A DNA stretch of 22,645 bases from positions 1-22,645 of the IMG/VR virus record IMGVR_UViG_3300006802_000634. One strand, 5' to 3'. The notes under the pieces are model-generated. The model was not told the DNA's origin and ran no database searches. It saw only the letters and a list, made by a program, of their open reading frames with translations. Below are positions 5,919 through 13,056 of this stretch, piece by piece; positions within the stretch are counted from its first letter, which is position 1; each line of letters opens with the position of its first letter. The translations under genes were made by a program, and so were the position numbers. The stretch is from a virus.

Positions 5919-6391
5919 TATGCACCCGCCTTCAACGCTTCCAAGAACTCTTCCTTGGATACCTTGTTGTTCTCTTTCGCTTGAACAACCTTCTCGTCGC
6001 TCAAGTCATATTCAGCAATATCGTCGTTATTGATAACGGTTTCTACTTCACCGAACACTTCGTCAAGAGAGTCACTGATATCCCAAGTATCATAACGCTT
6101 CATAGCCATATGCTCAAGCAACCACTCAAAGCTTTCACGGGAGCCTTCGCTAACGATAACTTTATCGATGGCATTGGACAAAGAGTTTTTGAAACGGCGT
6201 TTACGAGGCAAACCAAAGAACTCTGGCTCATAACTGTTACCATCTTCATCTTCGATGATAAACTCGTAATCCTCTGCCGCCATAGAACGCATACCATTCA
6301 GTTTCTGTACGCCTTCCTTGACCTTATCCTTGTCTTCGAACTCAACAACCTGATCTTCTTTGTCTTTGATTTTGACGGTAATCTTATACAT
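5918..6391 (-). CDS. Acidic protein of 157 aa, unknown
   Basis: The protein is strongly acidic. Residues 1-50 form an ubiquitin-like or beta-grasp-like stretch (MYKITVKIKDKEDQVVEFED, then a helix KVKEGVQKLNGM and strand YEFIIEDEDGN). A basic segment PRKRRFKN (about 62-69) interrupts it, and the rest is helical and acidic to EEFLEALKAGA. It lies third in the VWA operon, overlapping the coiled-coil gene by 8 nt. Regular co-transcription suggests a partner of the metallopeptidase/VWA protein, but there is no direct evidence. Confidence 0.65.
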   Translation of the reverse strand: MYKITVKIKDKEDQVVEFEDKDKVKEGVQKLNGMRSMAAEDYEFIIEDEDGNSYEPEFFGLPRKRRFKNSLSNAIDKVIVSEGSRESFEWLLEHMAMKRYDTWDISDSLDEVFGEVETVINNDDIAEYDLSDEKVVQAKENNKVSKEEFLEALKAGA

Positions 6392-6656
6392 CTTTCTTTA
6401 CCTTTTCGATGGTTTCACGAACCTTGTCGATGGCGTTACCCATCAACGGATTGGTGAGCATGGACTTGAGAAGTTCTTTGAGTTTTTCATTCTCTGCCGC
6501 CATACGCTCATATTCGTTGAGGTAATCTTCCAAAAGTTTCACAAGTTCTTCATTATGACCAAGATAGTCATTGACTTCCCGCTCAAGTTTCTCCACTTCC
6601 GGTAAAGGTCGTGGAGTAACTTTCACGGTTACTGATGATGATTTTCCTTCACTCAT
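6384..6656 (-). CDS. Coiled-coil protein of 90 aa
   Basis: Residues 18-70 form a long coiled coil with heptad spacing (VEKLEREVNDYLGHNEEL, then LLEDYLNEYERM and ENEKLKELLKSML). A Ser-rich start (MSEGKSSSVTVKV) and a second charged helix at the end (VRETIEKVKKDV) flank it. It is translationally coupled to the metallopeptidase/VWA gene by an ATGA overlap. It is probably an oligomerising adaptor for that protein or its targets; this is inferred from position only. Confidence 0.65.
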   Translation of the reverse strand: MSEGKSSSVTVKVTPRPLPEVEKLEREVNDYLGHNEELVKLLEDYLNEYERMAAENEKLKELLKSMLTNPLMGNAIDKVRETIEKVKKDV

Positions 6657-7966
6657 TTGCTTGCTTCCTCATAGTTGACCGTTATGCCAAACGGGGCAAC
6701 GGGAGAGTTATCACCAGCGTATCCGCCAGTATGGACAACGAACACGGTGTCGCAGTAGTCTTCGTCACCCCAAGTACCGCAAGGATACCCATCGGTGAAC
6801 ATAATGAACCGCTTCGGCTGAATGTCATGAGCCTTCATATGCTCCCAGCAGCACTCAAACATCGTACCGCCACCACCGTTGAAAGGATAGTGGTCCATAT
6901 CATCGGCGTTCATTTCGTCAAAGTCTTCGTCGTTGTAAACTTTCGTATCAAAGGTGAACAACTTCAACTTGAAGGAAGGATACAGCGTCATAATGCCTTT
7001 GATTTCGCTGATGAAGTCACGCATCTGCGTTTCGCCAACCGAACCAGAAAGGTCAATCGCAACTACGATATCAATGGTATCGTCGTTGATCATACCCGGC
7101 AAACAAGCGCCAGTGTGCCAAGCTTTACGGGACGGACGCATAAATGAGAAGTCCGATTTGATGGTGGACTGAATATCCATCTGCAAGTACTCACGCCAAT
7201 CAACCTTCGGCTCTTCCAGTTCTTTCAGAATACGCTGAATACCACCAGGGAGATTACCAGCTTTGGGATCAGACTTGGCAGCGTTGACTACAGCAGCACG
7301 GAGTTCGTCACGAATCTGCTGCTTCTGTTCTTCGCTCAACTTGGGCTTGGACTTTGAAGTTTTGTTACCGTTTTCATCGGTTTCGATATCACCATCGCCT
7401 TCGCCTTCACCATCTTCGCCTTCAAGATGCTCGTCAAGAACCTGTTTCATCAGTTCTTCCAAATCAATCTTTTCGGCGTTTTCGTAGAGGTAGTTGTAAA
7501 CCTCGTCAGAAGACCAGCCAGCAAACTTTGCATCATACAGGCAAGGAACAGTGGTGATACGGTCACCAAGGCGCTGCTGAATGAGGTCAGCGTTCACAAC
7601 ATAATCTTGTGCGATGTTAGACAACTGCGGGTCATACTGGTGATCCTTGGTGCGGCCCATATGGTCATACACACAGTGCAGCACTTCGTGACCGAACAAG
7701 AACACCAGTTCTTCGTCGGTCAACTGCTCAATGAAACGTGAGTTGTAATAGAAATGGGCACCGTCAGTAGCAGCAGTCGGGCACCACGCATCCGCATTTA
7801 CCAGCGGAAGACGGGAGCAAAGCTGACCGAAAAACGGAGACTTGAAAAGCAGCATCGTTTTGGCGTCCATAAGACGGTCACGGGAACGCTCGTCAAGAAT
7901 CGGATCGATTTCCAGACCGACCAGTTCACTCTTTTTATCTGCTTGGGTAGTGGTTTCTGCGGACAT
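6653..7966 (-). CDS. DUF2201-type metallopeptidase-like plus VWA-domain protein
   Basis: A 437-aa protein with two modules. The N-terminal half (about 20-165) has a zinc-type HEVLH motif at 93-97 with His102 five residues on (HExxHx4H), as in the DUF2201 N-terminal putative metallopeptidase domain. A very acidic linker (about 177-205) follows, then a von Willebrand A domain (about 298-430) with MIDAS residues DLSGS (305-309), the GGGT loop (365-368) and TDG (391-393). In bacteria such proteins work with MoxR-type AAA+ ATPases as metal-insertion or chaperone systems. No ATPase is encoded here, so a partner may lie elsewhere or in the host. It heads a six-gene operon with its own promoter and SD GGAGAT. 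Phage role unknown; the architecture call is strong. Confidence 0.85.
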   Translation of the reverse strand: MSAETTTQADKKSELVGLEIDPILDERSRDRLMDAKTMLLFKSPFFGQLCSRLPLVNADAWCPTAATDGAHFYYNSRFIEQLTDEELVFLFGHEVLHCVYDHMGRTKDHQYDPQLSNIAQDYVVNADLIQQRLGDRITTVPCLYDAKFAGWSSDEVYNYLYENAEKIDLEELMKQVLDEHLEGEDGEGEGDGDIETDENGNKTSKSKPKLSEEQKQQIRDELRAAVVNAAKSDPKAGNLPGGIQRILKELEEPKVDWREYLQMDIQSTIKSDFSFMRPSRKAWHTGACLPGMINDDTIDIVVAIDLSGSVGETQMRDFISEIKGIMTLYPSFKLKLFTFDTKVYNDEDFDEMNADDMDHYPFNGGGGTMFECCWEHMKAHDIQPKRFIMFTDGYPCGTWGDEDYCDTVFVVHTGGYAGDNSPVAPFGITVNYEEASK

Positions 7967-7970
7967 TGAT

Positions 7971-8022
7971 ATCTCCTAACTGTCTATAGTATGATTATAC
8001 ACTAATTTCAGCATATATCAAG
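7971..8022 (-). repeat. 52-nt promoter repeat, copy 1 (drives the VWA operon)
   Basis: It matches copy 2 (8178-8229) at 49 of 52 positions. It contains TTGATA (8021-8016), a 16-nt spacer, TATAAT (7999-7994), a short leader and the SD TAGGAGAT of the downstream gene. The TAA stop of the 58-aa gene (7997-7995) lies inside the -10 box. Confidence 0.85.
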
Positions 8023-8171
8023 TACTTTCCGTCACTTTTTTTCACCCGATATAGGCCAAATTTACGGTAATAATCTGGCTTGCCACCGTGTTTGAGACAG
8101 TATTTCCAAGCACCGCTGCCCGTAGAAAACAACACTTCGTTTGGGTTTTTGATGTATTTTGGATCAATCAT
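7995..8171 (-). CDS. Small protein of 58 aa between duplicated promoters
   Basis: It runs from an ATG at 8171 with SD TAGGAGAT to a TAA inside the next promoter's -10 box. The sequence opens MIDPKYIKNPNEVLFSTG, has GAWKYCLKHGGKPDYYRK in the middle, and ends in a hydrophobic strand whose codons form the promoter (KYLIYAEISV). Both ends are set by the two copies of the 52-nt repeat, so the gene is a cassette with its own promoter. Part of its C-terminus is therefore constrained by promoter function. No family is recognised. Confidence 0.72.
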   Translation of the reverse strand: MIDPKYIKNPNEVLFSTGSGAWKYCLKHGGKPDYYRKFGLYRVKKSDGKYLIYAEISV

Positions 8172-8177
8172 TTTATT

Positions 8178-8229
8178 ATCTCCTAACTGTCTATAGTATG
8201 ATTATACACTATTCTCAGCATATGTCAAG
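8178..8229 (-). repeat. 52-nt promoter repeat, copy 2 (drives the 58-aa gene)
   Basis: TTGACA (8228-8223), 16-nt spacer, TATAAT (8206-8201), leader and SD TAGGAGAT. It differs from copy 1 at three positions, one of which gives the better -35 (TTGACA instead of TTGATA). The TGA stop of the 97-aa gene (8227-8225) is within the -35. Confidence 0.85.
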
Positions 8230-8518
8230 CGTTTTCTGAAAGTTTTTTGATTTTGCTAATCCGACTTTCCAAATCACGTATATACTCGTCTTTCTGTGCC
8301 AGCTTTTGGCGAAGTTCTTCTTCAATAACAGATTGTTTCCGTTTGGATTCTTCTTTCATACGGTAAATCTGGCCTATTTGAGCGTCGGAATGATATTGAG
8401 CAAGTTCTTTTTCGGCAATCTTTTTTGCTTCAAGTTTGCTGGTTGCTTCAACAACCATTATAGCCTCATAGTGAGGACCGTATTCATAACTTACTTCGTA
8501 TTCTTTGAGCTTAGTCAT
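8225..8518 (-). CDS. Small protein of 97 aa with C-terminal coiled coil
   Basis: I place the start at the ATG at 8518, preceded by SD TTAGGAGAG; an in-frame ATG 20 codons further upstream has no SD and is unlikely. Residues 1-35 (KEYEVSYEYGPHYEAIMVVE, then ATSKLEAKKIAEKE) show the strand-strand-helix pattern of small phage proteins of the Y-x-V...V-x-A-x-S-x-x-E-A type. Residues 50-97 form a charged coiled coil (KRKQSVIEEELRQKLAQKD). It has its own promoter at 8590-8617. Function unknown. Confidence 0.72.
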   Translation of the reverse strand: MTKLKEYEVSYEYGPHYEAIMVVEATSKLEAKKIAEKELAQYHSDAQIGQIYRMKEESKRKQSVIEEELRQKLAQKDEYIRDLESRISKIKKLSENA

Positions 8519-8589
8519 AGCAACTCTCCTAAGAGTATTACGTCTTTCGCTTATGCAGGGCACGTGGCATTCCCTCAACTTCTAAATAC

Positions 8590-8617
8590 AGTATAACATA
8601 GTTAGATGGTTTGTCAA
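8590..8617 (-). promoter_or_regulatory. Sigma70-type promoter for the 97-aa gene
   Basis: TTGACA (8617-8612), 16-nt spacer, TATACT (8595-8590). The leader to the ATG at 8518 is about 65 nt, longer than at other promoters here, and includes SD TTAGGAGAG. The upstream gene's stop (8626-8624) is 6 nt before the -35. Confidence 0.8.
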
Positions 8618-8623
8618 GTGTTT

Positions 8624-8995
8624 TTATCCACCTAAGTATACTTTTAATACTGGGATTAGGCTCTGCATAAAAGCACCAGCCAAGAAAACATTCATCACAA
8701 TCATAGCACGGTCATTCCACAGAACACCAACGTATGCCCAACCAATCATACTAATAACACCCAAAACAACATTCCAAGGTGTGATATCAGCAGCAGTAAG
8801 CATTGCACCGACGATACCTATTAATGCCGCCGCCCACTTGACGAACCAAGAGACATCATGAATAGGAGTTTGAGTTACAACAGTAGCAACGGCAAGCTGT
8901 TCTTCATAGTGTTCTACTTGTTGCTGTAGTTCTTCTACTGTTTGCGCTTCTGTGTTAGCTTCACTTATTAGCTGTTCAACTTCATCTTTAGTCAT
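8624..8995 (-). CDS. DUF6552-like membrane protein with N-terminal coiled coil
   Basis: A 123-aa protein. I choose the ATG at 8995 over the GTG at 8998. Residues 1-40 form an acidic coiled coil (VEELQQQVEHYEEQLAV). Three hydrophobic segments follow: about 50-70 (WFVKWAAALIGIVGAM), about 74-94 (WNVVLGVISMIGWAYVG) and about 98-118 (IVMNVFLAGAFMQSLI). The WxVKW and GxxWNDRAxIVxN motifs match, from memory, the DUF6552 family of small phage membrane proteins. It is the last gene of the long clamp operon and overlaps the previous gene by 8 nt. A holin role is possible in principle from size and topology, but no lysis genes are beside it. Confidence 0.7.
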   Translation of the reverse strand: MTKDEVEQLISEANTEAQTVEELQQQVEHYEEQLAVATVVTQTPIHDVSWFVKWAAALIGIVGAMLTAADITPWNVVLGVISMIGWAYVGVLWNDRAMIVMNVFLAGAFMQSLIPVLKVYLGG

Positions 8996-9383
8996 CACGG
9001 GTGCCAGCTAATCTTTCCCAAGTTTTTAGTTTCTCGCTAAGATCCTGGTATTCGTCATATAGTTTTTTTAGTTTGGCATGCATTTCTAAACGCTCTGGGT
9101 CTTCCACGAGTTCTGGTGGGATTTTCAATGCCCGTTCAATGCGCTCAAGCGTTTCACCAATAGACTTACCATTTAGTTTTAGGTCACCTTGGATTTCAAC
9201 ATCACCATATGCTGCGTTAGTAGTCCACGGAGATACGTTAAACACTCCTGAACTATCAGCGGTGGTGAAAGTCAAGTCACTTGTTTTGATAGTCGAATCT
9301 CCAACAGTGATAGTACTAGTATCGGTTACCGGGATATAACTGTAGATTATATCGCCGTTATCATTGTAGTAGTCTTCTGCCAT
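8988..9383 (-). CDS. Probable phage structural protein of 131 aa
   Basis: The first 75 residues are Thr/Ser-rich short strands (TSTITVGDSTIKTSDLTF), typical of beta-structured virion or fibre-associated proteins. GDVEIQGDLKLNGKSIGET (60-78) then leads into a helical region ERIERALKIPPELVEDPERL and a coiled-coil end (LKKLYDEYQDLSEKLKTW). This combination is, from memory, common in small virion-like proteins of T4-like marine phages. It follows gmd by one base. It is odd in an operon otherwise of early and metabolic type. Exact function unknown. Confidence 0.62.
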   Translation of the reverse strand: MAEDYYNDNGDIIYSYIPVTDTSTITVGDSTIKTSDLTFTTADSSGVFNVSPWTTNAAYGDVEIQGDLKLNGKSIGETLERIERALKIPPELVEDPERLEMHAKLKKLYDEYQDLSEKLKTWERLAGTRDD

Positions 9384-9384
9384 T

Positions 9385-10407
9385 TCACTTTCCCATCATA
9401 TCTTTTACTAGTGCTGAGAAATCATATTCACGTTTCCAGCCAAGCTTTTGTTCTGCTTTGGTTGGGTCACCAATCAGCAAGTCAACTTCTGCTGGACGAT
9501 AATACTTTGGATTGACTTTTACTAAAACCTCACCAGACTGTGAACGTCCAACTTCGTCAACACCTTCGCCTTCCCAAGTAATATCAATATCAATATGCCT
9601 GAAAGCGACCTCAACAAACTCACGGACAGTCCGTGTTTCGCCAGTAGCCAATACATAATCGCCTGGTTTGTCTTGTTGGAGCATAAGCCACATACCATTC
9701 ACATAATCTTTGGCGTGACCCCAATCTCGTTGAGCATTCATATTACCAAGCTCAAGGGTAGGTACGTTCTTCTCATTTCCTACCAATGAGTTTTGCTGAT
9801 AATCAACAACATGATTGGTGATCTTCTTGGTGACGAAGTTATCACCGCGCCTTGGACTTTCGTGGTTGAATAGAATACCATTACACCCGAATAGGTTGTA
9901 TGACTCAATGTAGTTTCTCACAGCCCAAAACGCATATAGCTTGGATACACCATATGGAGAACGTGGATGGAAAGGTGTTTCTTCGTTCTGCGGAACTGCT
10001 TTCACTTCACCATATAGCTCACTGGTTGATGCCTGATAAAACTTGGTTGTCTCAAACATATTCAAGTGGCGCATACCTTCAAGGATACGCATCGTTCCCA
10101 GCGCATTGATATCACAAGTCTGTACTGGAATATCAAATGAGATACGCACGTGAGATTGTGCGGCAAGATTGTAAATCTCATCTGGGCGTGTTAGTTTTAA
10201 GATACCCTCAATAGCAGAACCATCAGTCAAATCTCCCCAATGAAGATTTAGTCTTTCGTGTCCTAACAGATGTTTGATATTCTCTGTGTTTTCTGTTGCT
10301 GAACGGCGTCTAATACCGTGAACGGTATAACCCTTATCTAGTAATAGTTCTGTTAGGTAGCTTCCGTCCTGACCAGAAATCCCGGACACCAGGGCTGTCT
10401 TACTCAT
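9385..10407 (-). CDS. gmd: GDP-mannose 4,6-dehydratase
   Basis: It converts GDP-D-mannose to GDP-4-dehydro-6-deoxy-D-mannose, the first step to GDP-fucose, GDP-rhamnose and related sugars. The 340-aa sequence has the NADP-binding GISGQDGSYL (9-18), the family-specific RRRSATENTENI region (33-44), STSELYG (127-133) with the catalytic Ser/Thr-Glu pair, YGVSK (152-156), and NHESPRRG (181-188). This is an extended short-chain dehydrogenase, close to the usual 345-375 aa. The start at 10407 has SD GGAG 7 nt upstream and overlaps the methylase stop (ATGA). It lies with a nucleotidyltransferase-cupin gene, so the phage probably alters sugar-nucleotide pools for surface glycans or glycosylation. No downstream reductase or epimerase is present in the window. 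Confidence 0.95.
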   Translation of the reverse strand: MSKTALVSGISGQDGSYLTELLLDKGYTVHGIRRRSATENTENIKHLLGHERLNLHWGDLTDGSAIEGILKLTRPDEIYNLAAQSHVRISFDIPVQTCDINALGTMRILEGMRHLNMFETTKFYQASTSELYGEVKAVPQNEETPFHPRSPYGVSKLYAFWAVRNYIESYNLFGCNGILFNHESPRRGDNFVTKKITNHVVDYQQNSLVGNEKNVPTLELGNMNAQRDWGHAKDYVNGMWLMLQQDKPGDYVLATGETRTVREFVEVAFRHIDIDITWEGEGVDEVGRSQSGEVLVKVNPKYYRPAEVDLLIGDPTKAEQKLGWKREYDFSALVKDMMGK

Positions 10408-11561
10408 TTTTTTCTCCATATCCAAATAGGTTCCGCAAAAGGATTATTCATATCTTTTAGGAACTCTGAGTTGGGACGCTTACGCATTTCGTATCCCCAA
10501 CATCCTTCGTATTGTGCGCCATCCAGTGTCGCAATAAAGTCGTTCATCATATCACAACTGCGTAGGCTATCGTCATACTGCCGTGTAGCATAGGCATCGC
10601 TGATATTTACCATCATCACACCACCCTTCTCTAAATGTTCCCAGCATTTGTTTAGGGTCACACATAGAAAGTCATTCATCCACGCATCAAACTTCTTATA
10701 CCTTTTCCACGATTGTGTATCGTCAGTGTTATATCGTTCTGAATCAAAGTATGGTGGGGATGTGAATACTGTATCAAACTTACCATCAAGTTCTACCTCT
10801 TCGGCGCAACCGTGATGAATGAATGATGTTTTATCGTCACCCTCAATCTCAAATAGACTATTACCGCCAAGGAAACTGTTCCACTCTGTGTATGCTTCTG
10901 CCTGTTTGATATACCCAGGATGAACATTATCGTTGGGATCAATGCCCGTGTATGTCTTCGCTTTGGAAGCATAGAAACCACATAACCTATCTCCCCATCC
11001 TGAACTGAAATCTAATACATTCTCTGATTGGAAATGATTGTAAATAGCCTTTGCTGAACTTGGACGAAACTGTGCGGCAATATACTTACGAAGACCGATA
11101 ATGGTTCGCAATACATCCCTATTCACTTCTTCACATTTCATACTCCATAAAGCATTGAGTAGGGTATCACGGATTTTATGAATATACCAAGAACGATGAG
11201 GACTTGGATATTTGCGGTGACCGCACATCCATCGTGCTTCTTGCTGAAAGTAATCAGATGCTTTGTTGCCTACGTTCAGTGACTTTACCAACATATCGTC
11301 TTTATGGTATTTGTAGTCGTAGCGTGTATCAAACGGTGACTTGATAATGATATCTTCGTCGCTGAAATCACATAGTAACTGAAAGTCTTTCATCGCATCT
11401 TGTTCTGAAATATTACGCATAGGCATAGGTATTTCATACTCATCGATAGCATCTGAAATAAGTTGTTTTACTTCCTCTTGTGTGTGTGTTTCGTTTAGTT
11501 GTTTCCACTCATACTTTGGAATGAGGATTTCGCCATTACGGACAATATCACTTGTTTTCAT
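10404..11561 (-). CDS. SPPY-type DNA methyltransferase (N4-cytosine or N6-adenine)
   Basis: A 385-aa protein, started at the ATG at 11561, which overlaps the previous stop (ATGA). The SAM-binding loop is VLDFSSGWGDRL (182-193), an acidic loop GIDPN follows (206-210), and the catalytic motif is TSPPY (267-271), typical of N4-cytosine enzymes but also seen in some N6-adenine methylases. The first 175 residues are an unrecognised N-terminal extension with a Cys/His/Trp-rich patch (MCGHRKYPSPHRSWYIHK, 112-129) that may hold a target-recognition or metal-binding region. The order motif I before motif IV is normal for a beta/gamma arrangement. It is expected to modify phage DNA against host restriction; recognition sequence unknown. 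Confidence 0.85.
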   Translation of the reverse strand: MKTSDIVRNGEILIPKYEWKQLNETHTQEEVKQLISDAIDEYEIPMPMRNISEQDAMKDFQLLCDFSDEDIIIKSPFDTRYDYKYHKDDMLVKSLNVGNKASDYFQQEARWMCGHRKYPSPHRSWYIHKIRDTLLNALWSMKCEEVNRDVLRTIIGLRKYIAAQFRPSSAKAIYNHFQSENVLDFSSGWGDRLCGFYASKAKTYTGIDPNDNVHPGYIKQAEAYTEWNSFLGGNSLFEIEGDDKTSFIHHGCAEEVELDGKFDTVFTSPPYFDSERYNTDDTQSWKRYKKFDAWMNDFLCVTLNKCWEHLEKGGVMMVNISDAYATRQYDDSLRSCDMMNDFIATLDGAQYEGCWGYEMRKRPNSEFLKDMNNPFAEPIWIWRKK

Positions 11562-12328
11562 TCGCTCTGAATATCCTCTTCTACGCATTCTTCGCCGTAC
11601 TGGATTTCATAGATTACCAGATTATCGGTGCGGCTATCGTTGATAAGTTGATGCCAACTGTCTTTCGTAATACGAAGATAATCATGTTTGCGTAGTGTTT
11701 TGATATTATCGCTTTGGTGAGTAGGTCTGCTGTCTTGGTCGTTGAGGATTACTTTGCCATAACCATTTGCTACGAACCATAACTCATCACGCTTGGCATG
11801 CTTTTGGTAACTAAGGCAACCGCCGGGGGTTACCACGAGTTTCTTCATCTTGGCATCGGTAAACTCATCGTCAAGAACTTCCCAGTATCCCCACCGAGTT
11901 TCTTTGTGTTCTTTTTCCCATTTTTTTAGAATCCAAGACGAACTGTTCTTCTTATCTTCGCCGCCGACACCAAATACAAACTCAATACCTTCAACAGACA
12001 TTTCGGGTATATTTTCATTGGTTCTGTCGCCACCGTTAGCAAAGATAATATCGTGTTCTGGATTATCCAGTTTGATATTTTGTAGTAGGTCACAGGCAGA
12101 ACCATCATCATCGTTGAAACCAAATACTGCATCAACGCATTTGAGGTTGTTTATGATTTCGGTGCGTTCTGTTAAAGGCATAAACTCTCTACCTTTCTTG
12201 CGCCGTAACCAATCATCGCTGTTCACACCAACATACAGTAAGTCTCCTAAAAGACTAGCCGCATTTAGGTAAGCGATGTGTCCACTGTGAATAGGATCGA
12301 ATCCGCCCGAAACCACTACAATCTTCAT
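11558..12328 (-). CDS. Cytidylyltransferase-like/cupin fusion, sugar-nucleotide enzyme
   Basis: A 256-aa two-domain protein. Residues 1-140 are a nucleotidyltransferase of the HxGH class: VVVSGGFDPIHSGH (4-17), a PLTER motif (51-55), FANGGDR (96-102) and a late Ser-rich SSSWI (129-133). This resembles the C-terminal nucleotidyltransferase half of the heptose enzyme HldE/RfaE. Residues 145-250 are a cupin: RWGYWEVL, then LSYQKHAKRDELWFVANG with likely metal ligands His177 and Glu182, and His226 in WHQL. This resembles mannose-6-phosphate isomerase type II or the C-terminal part of ManC. Adjacency to gmd suggests activation and isomerisation of a mannose- or heptose-type sugar phosphate. The substrate is not settled by the sequence. 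Confidence 0.8.
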   Translation of the reverse strand: MKIVVVSGGFDPIHSGHIAYLNAASLLGDLLYVGVNSDDWLRRKKGREFMPLTERTEIINNLKCVDAVFGFNDDDGSACDLLQNIKLDNPEHDIIFANGGDRTNENIPEMSVEGIEFVFGVGGEDKKNSSSWILKKWEKEHKETRWGYWEVLDDEFTDAKMKKLVVTPGGCLSYQKHAKRDELWFVANGYGKVILNDQDSRPTHQSDNIKTLRKHDYLRITKDSWHQLINDSRTDNLVIYEIQYGEECVEEDIQSE

Positions 12329-12648
12329 AGAGATAGACCTAACATTGTTTTGTATCTCTCGTCTTTTAGACGGAAAATAACTTTATCACCACTAGCAGTT
12401 TCCCAAGTGAAATCTTCGTTGTACCTTAGTCCCATTTCACCACATTTAGCAGACACAATAGCAATCGCATCCACTTGTGTGTAGTTGGCGTTCAAGGCAC
12501 CCCCAGGTTGAGGTAGATGCCCTGCCCGTTGTGTAAGACTTTTACACGGAAATGATACTTGGTGCCAATCGTCACGTTGTTCTGGAGTCATATTGTTATT
12601 CCATTGTCCTGTTGATTCTGTTGGTACTTGGAGATACGAAAGGGACAT
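12325..12648 (-). CDS. Unknown protein of 107 aa
   Basis: Not recognised. It begins MSLSYLQVPTESTGQWNNN and includes a Pro/Gly-rich loop LPQPGGALNANYTQVDA followed by a helix AIAIVSAKCGEMGL and strands DFTWET and KVIFRLKDERY. The end part has the look of a small alpha/beta domain. It sits between the 71-aa gene (TAATG overlap) and the sugar enzyme (ATGA overlap), so it is translated as part of the operon. The position before the nucleotidyltransferase-cupin gene does not by itself prove a sugar role. Confidence 0.65.
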   Translation of the reverse strand: MSLSYLQVPTESTGQWNNNMTPEQRDDWHQVSFPCKSLTQRAGHLPQPGGALNANYTQVDAIAIVSAKCGEMGLRYNEDFTWETASGDKVIFRLKDERYKTMLGLSL

Positions 12649-12863
12649 TACTTATTCTTGTGATGAATGCGCCGGCGGAAAATCTTAGCACCTTTTTCCC
12701 ACTGGTTTTCGATAACCAGCCCATTGCAGCGTTCCCGCTCCATTAGGTTCCAAGGCGTACCTTTACGATAAAGGTCTGCCTCGTCATATTTGAAACCGTT
12801 CTCACGGGTCCATTCCCTGTACTCATCAAGATCATCGAAAATTTTGGTTAGTTGGTCGTTCAT
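12648..12863 (-). CDS. Small protein of 71 aa, unknown
   Basis: It opens with an acidic amphipathic helix (MNDQLTKIFDDLDEYREW), then NGFKYDEADLYRKGTPW and a basic end (KIFRRRIHHKNK). The stop is shared with the next start (TAATG). Aromatic and Arg/Lys spacing around residues 20-45 reminds me of small proteins in marine T4-like phages, without an assigned function. Confidence 0.65.
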   Translation of the reverse strand: MNDQLTKIFDDLDEYREWTRENGFKYDEADLYRKGTPWNLMERERCNGLVIENQWEKGAKIFRRRIHHKNK

Positions 12864-12864
12864 T

Positions 12865-13053
12865 TTAGGAGTCCTTTTCCATTAGGTTGATTTGATCTTT
12901 TACACGTAGTTTCTGTTTTTTTAGTTCGCTTAGATTGACTTTTAGTTCTGGTGAACGGTCATGTTGCCGTTCTTTTTCTAACTCGTCAACTGCACGAGAT
13001 AGTCTTTTGTGCTTCGCTTTGAAATACTCTAAATCACGCTCTGCTTCAATCAT
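12865..13053 (-). CDS. DUF465/YdcH-like small coiled-coil protein
   Basis: A 62-aa helical protein: EYFKAKHKRLSRAVDELEKE, then a loop with HDRSPELKV and a second helix LSELKKQKLRVKDQINLME. The H-x-R-L-x-x-x-V-x-x-L-E start and the LKKxKLxxKDQI end are the hallmarks of the YdcH/DUF465 family, small helical hairpins of unknown function common in proteobacteria. Four bases separate its ATG from the upstream stop. A phage copy could mimic or bind the host protein, which is conjecture. Confidence 0.75.
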   Translation of the reverse strand: MIEAERDLEYFKAKHKRLSRAVDELEKERQHDRSPELKVNLSELKKQKLRVKDQINLMEKDS

Positions 13054-13056
13054 ATC

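Noticed and set aside
5618-6457. A 279-codon open frame on the plus strand across the VWA operon small genes
   Set aside because: Composition is Phe/Leu/His-rich as expected from antisense of Lys/Glu-rich genes, there is no SD, and four overlapping minus-strand genes explain the region.
6635-7147. A 170-codon plus-strand frame antisense to the VWA protein
   Set aside because: It runs through the MIDAS-coding part of a well-supported gene and has no SD or recognisable domain.
8519-8578. N-terminal extension of the 97-aa protein from an ATG at 8578
   Set aside because: There is no SD before it, while the ATG at 8518 has an excellent SD; the extra 20 residues (Cys/Arg-rich) do not look coding.
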